Assembly: GCA_015501075.1 (NCBI GenBank)
Contig: JADNYJ010000042.1
Location: 124,001 to 188,000 of the forward strand
Source of the DNA: Gymnopilus junonius
Taxonomy: Eukaryota; Basidiomycota; Agaricomycetes; Agaricales; Galerinaceae
Direction: 5' to 3'
Length of the DNA stretch: 64,000 nucleotides
In this document: piece after piece, positions 61,095-64,000 of the stretch
Numbering within the stretch: the first letter of the stretch is position 1
Layout of the letters: the number at the start of each line of letters is the position of its first letter
Program-made: the position numbers and the translations under genes
Notes under the pieces: model-generated
Database searches by the model: none
Seen by the model: only the letters and a program-made list of their open reading frames with translations
What the model was told of the DNA's origin: nothing

Positions 61095-62310
61095 TCAAGG
61101 GTGTTTAGAGGCCGAGGGTGGAGGAGCAGGAAATTTGGTGTGAACTTTGTAGCCAGGGATGGATGGAGTAACGCCGCAATGTAGAATATTCCATAAGAAC
61201 TCGACTTTCGGTGGCCAACCCCCATCTTTGATAGGGCCATTGGTAGCAGCCCACGACCAAGAAGGTGCGCGATACTGAGTAAGACGGGGCATGGATGGCG
61301 ATGTTCTATACCATAACAAATCCTGGGATAAAGTGTGTTTCCAAAGACCAGCAATATAGTCCGTTTCCAGCAGTGAGAAAAGTACTGGGCGACACCTGAT
61401 AGTGCTACAAGTTTGTCGTTTGGGTTGGTAAGGAACCGTTCGGAATAGTTGGATAGGATAGTCTTCCAGAGCTTCCACAACTCCTGACTCCTCTCTTGTG
61501 AGCGTCCCAAGGTACTCTCTGGTAATTGCAGGTCATGTATACTTGTGCCAACAGAAAAGTTACTCGCATTTCCAACGTTTTTCATGCCGGCTTGACATTG
61601 ATATTGAAGTGTGTGTGAGGCATAGACTAGGAGGCGAGGAGATAACAGTCGTTCTTGGAAGCACCACACCCGACTATCAACACGTTCGTTCCTAGGGGCT
61701 TCCATTTCCTCTCTACTGATATTCTTCCCAGCTTCCCGTCCGGACACCAAAAAGGAAGGTCCACTGACACAAGGTTCTTGCGGTCATGCAAAAAGCCGTC
61801 ACCAGCTTTCTTTGCGCACGCAGCAACGATGGTAACATGAGCGCCATTGTAGATATCAGCCATCTGTGAGATCTCGTGGCTTGTATCCTCGGCTGAATCT
61901 TGGATAATACAAAGAGAGTCGGTCCAGAGGTATCTAAGCCCGAGAGAATGCGTGCATATGATGGCGTCTTGAATGGTTTTGGGAAGAACGTCGAAGTTAA
62001 TGACTTTAGTGAGGTAGGAGTCGATATTAGAGGAACAGGTGCTGTGAGGTTGGGCTTGGCCCCAGACATAACTGAGTGCAGCATCTGGAGTTTCGAGGAC
62101 ATCCAGTGAGGAGAAGAGTTTAGGATTTTGTGGATCTGAACAATCCACCACATGCGTTGGTAGTCGGGTATGTTGTAAGGTTGGGCAGCTGGGGTGATTG
62201 GTCATACAATCTTCAATACAGTCGATAGCGAGGCGAAAAGCTTCCGATGATGCTACTTTATAGATGATGTTCCTTCCAGTTACGATGCTTGCTGCGTTAT
62301 CGTCTACGGT
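61095..62310 (-). CDS. HET-domain (heterokaryon incompatibility-like) protein, two apparent frameshifts
   Basis: The HET domain is read from exon start about 62310 downward: DAALSYVWGQ, LPKTIQDAIICTHSLGLRYL, WTDSLCIIQDSAEDTSHEIS, MADIYNGAHVTIVAAC. Downstream come SRVWCFQERLLSPRLLVY, LVALSGVAQYF, ETDYIAGLWKHTL and YRAPSWSWAATNG, all standard HET-protein blocks. The frame changes at the C run near 61695-61698 and at the T run (minus strand) near 61377-61381; one extra base in each joins the blocks. The 5' end is unresolved: an intron acceptor at 62311 and a region to about 62530 encoding LWGGILEYRESRRDQ probably hold earlier exons. In ascomycetes HET domains trigger non-self cell death; the role of agaric paralogs is largely untested. 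Confidence 0.82.
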
Positions 62311-62804
62311 CTATCTGACAGCCGTAGGTTGTTGATCGTCAGCTTACCAGGAGTAGTATGCACTGCATAGGTAAATGGAACATGTCCTCCCCGATAAACA
62401 TTCTCAAATCATGCTACGTGGATAATCTTTCTATGTTCCAAACCTCACAGTAACCTTCCACATCTCATCGCTTGCCGGCCATTCATCCGTTCTCAAACTT
62501 TGGTCTCGACGGCTTTCTCGGTATTCTAGGATGCCTCCCCAAAGAAAATCGCATCAGTTACATCCGTTGTTCTCGCCATCCTCAATGTCTTTCCAGGATT
62601 GAGTGGTGTAGGAGAACCCTTGAGACTGATTATCGGTTGCAATGAACGCGCTCTGGAAGGATAGAAATGTAAATAGGGTTTTCCAGCAGAGCTCACATAA
62701 TAGAGAGCGGATTTGCACTGGAATGGGCTGGCCTTGGGTAGCAACGTAGGCGATGTGGACATCTCGCATGCAGGTATCGAGCTTATAACAACATTGTCGA
62801 TGGG

Positions 62805-62826
62805 TGATGATGATGATGATGATGAT
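62805..62826. repeat. (TGA)n microsatellite
   Basis: About seven perfect TGA units. Confidence 0.85.
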
Positions 62827-63184
62827 TACCAGCAGGTGGTCATGAAATTTGAAAATTTTGAACAACAATTCGTCCATTTATGAGGTCGAAAGTATAAGTA
62901 TAACCTGAAAGACTTTCTCGAGAGGATTGAGTAAATAATAGCTCAAGCATTATTCGGGCCAAAAGTTTACATATTACTGCCTGACACTGTTTAAGCAACG
63001 AAATATTCCCTTCCAAACTCTTTGAATATTGATAGAGTAAACGGAAACATTGATATATTTACCGGAGGTGTAGAAGTCCACTCTAGCAACTCAATTCTTT
63101 GAACAATAATTCATAGTACTTCGTGATAATACAATATGGGGAGTGCGAATTGAAAAGCACGGTATAACATTAAACATGAGCGTA

Positions 63185-63257
63185 GAAATTACTTCTTGCA
63201 GAATATCCCCACTGAGCCCTGCAAGCGACGCGTAGGCAGGGAAGGTGAAGACTGTGT
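63185..63257 (-). pseudogene. Relic of a peroxygenase N-terminal exon
   Basis: On the minus strand the sequence reads TVFTFPAYASLAGLSGDILQ. It aligns without gaps to the signal/propeptide region KVFAFPAFASLAGFSGEVLQ of the peroxygenase at 56.3 kb, with conservative changes. No PCP motif or later exon follows. Probably a leftover of a tandem or dispersed duplication. Confidence 0.7.
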
Positions 63258-64000
63258 GCGTCCTTCTTCTGTCGCAGTGATCAAGTCCTGTTTAGTGGTT
63301 CGTCAAGACCAACGTTCGTGGTATCCAACTGAGCCAATAAACGACCCCCTTGCAAGCTATACCCGGAGGATCCCTGAAAAGACGACTGACTTATTGGTGA
63401 AGTGAAAGCTCTCGCATCAGGTACATGTGAGGTGCTCATAACGATGGACGTGTAATATGATGACAGCAGCCAACAGGAGGTGGATAGGCAGCCTTGGGCA
63501 AAACGAAGATGATGGAAAGGCCAGAGCGCACTCCCGCCGTCACATAACACATGCAAACAGAAAATTTGAACCTTGCGTCCCGGTTCCGAGCTACAACGAC
63601 CATTATCGCCATCCTCCATCCTGCTCATTCTTCCTTTTTATTACTTCCCGTGATAAATTAGTATCCCTTTTAAATCCACAAGGAACCTTATTCAACTGTA
63701 CAAGGACAATTCCTATTCAGCGTTCAACGTTCAATGCTTGAAATACCAAAGGATTCAGCCTATGACGGACATTCGGACGGCAGTTTAGAGTATGGGGGGT
63801 GATATCTTATATACGTATGGTAAGCATTATCATGACTCCTTCGGCTCCTTAAATTCCTCCATCGCTTACCTTACAAAGGACAGTAATACCGAGGCCGCAA
63901 ACAGTGCTGCTTGGCTTGTCTGTGTCGCCCCTCTTTGCGACATCCATGGGCTCTGCCTCGTCAACGACATCATACAACCCAGAACGCGTACTTCGTGACC

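Larger units (their letters stand above)
62311..64000. other. Mostly intergenic; possible 5' exons of the HET gene at its left edge
   Basis: 62311-62880 may include upstream HET exons, but no reliable start was found. From 62880 to the end only a peroxygenase relic (listed) and unremarkable short frames are present. Confidence 0.45.

Overview
The window looks like nuclear DNA of a mushroom-forming basidiomycete (Agaricomycetes). Nearly every gene is cut by many GT-AG introns of about 48-70 bases, the tRNA genes carry introns, and the families are typical of that group: DUF6535, BTB, HET-domain, HsbA-like, tandem cupredoxin, heme-thiolate peroxygenase and fungal OPT transporter. Coding models were rebuilt by hand from splice signals and family motifs, because no gene is a single open frame.

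Layout. 1-301 is the edge of a minus-strand gene. 2.8-7.3 kb holds a divergent pair of delta-12 fatty-acid desaturase-like paralogs. 7.3-12.3 kb is a long stretch without a recognisable gene. 12.3-18.1 kb has a BTB protein, a secreted double-cupredoxin protein and an EFM7-like methyltransferase, all on +. 18.9-20.4 kb has a TmpA/ferric-reductase-like membrane protein (-). 23.1-28.0 kb has an S9 serine peptidase and an aldo/keto reductase (+). 28.1-33.1 kb has a small inverted-repeat element, tRNA-Glu and a roughly 37-exon oligopeptide transporter (-). 35-39.6 kb is repeat-rich and contains a DUF6535 gene split by a hAT-like element. 40.7-42.2 kb is an NADPH-dependent MDR reductase. 43.2-43.7 kb is a small secreted protein. 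44.4-47.6 kb contains a mariner-like and a second hAT-like element. 48.0-54.1 kb has three small secreted or surface-type genes (HsbA-like, LecB-like lectin, PF10342-like) and tRNA-Thr. 54.9-59.9 kb has a peroxygenase and a GH127-like glycosidase, both on the minus strand. 61.1-62.3 kb is a HET-domain gene, and a relic of a second peroxygenase lies at 63.2 kb.

The genes form no obvious single pathway. The common themes are secreted or cell-surface proteins, oxidative and lipid metabolism, and self/non-self-type proteins (HET, DUF6535), interspersed with non-autonomous DNA transposons.

Two points dominate the second look. First, many otherwise well-conserved genes are broken by apparent one-base deletions that fall mostly in short homopolymer runs. 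This is more like a consensus or sequencing artefact than mass pseudogenisation. Second, the hAT-like element in the DUF6535 gene has a perfect 8-bp target duplication, and excising it restores the frame, so it is a well-supported recent insertion.
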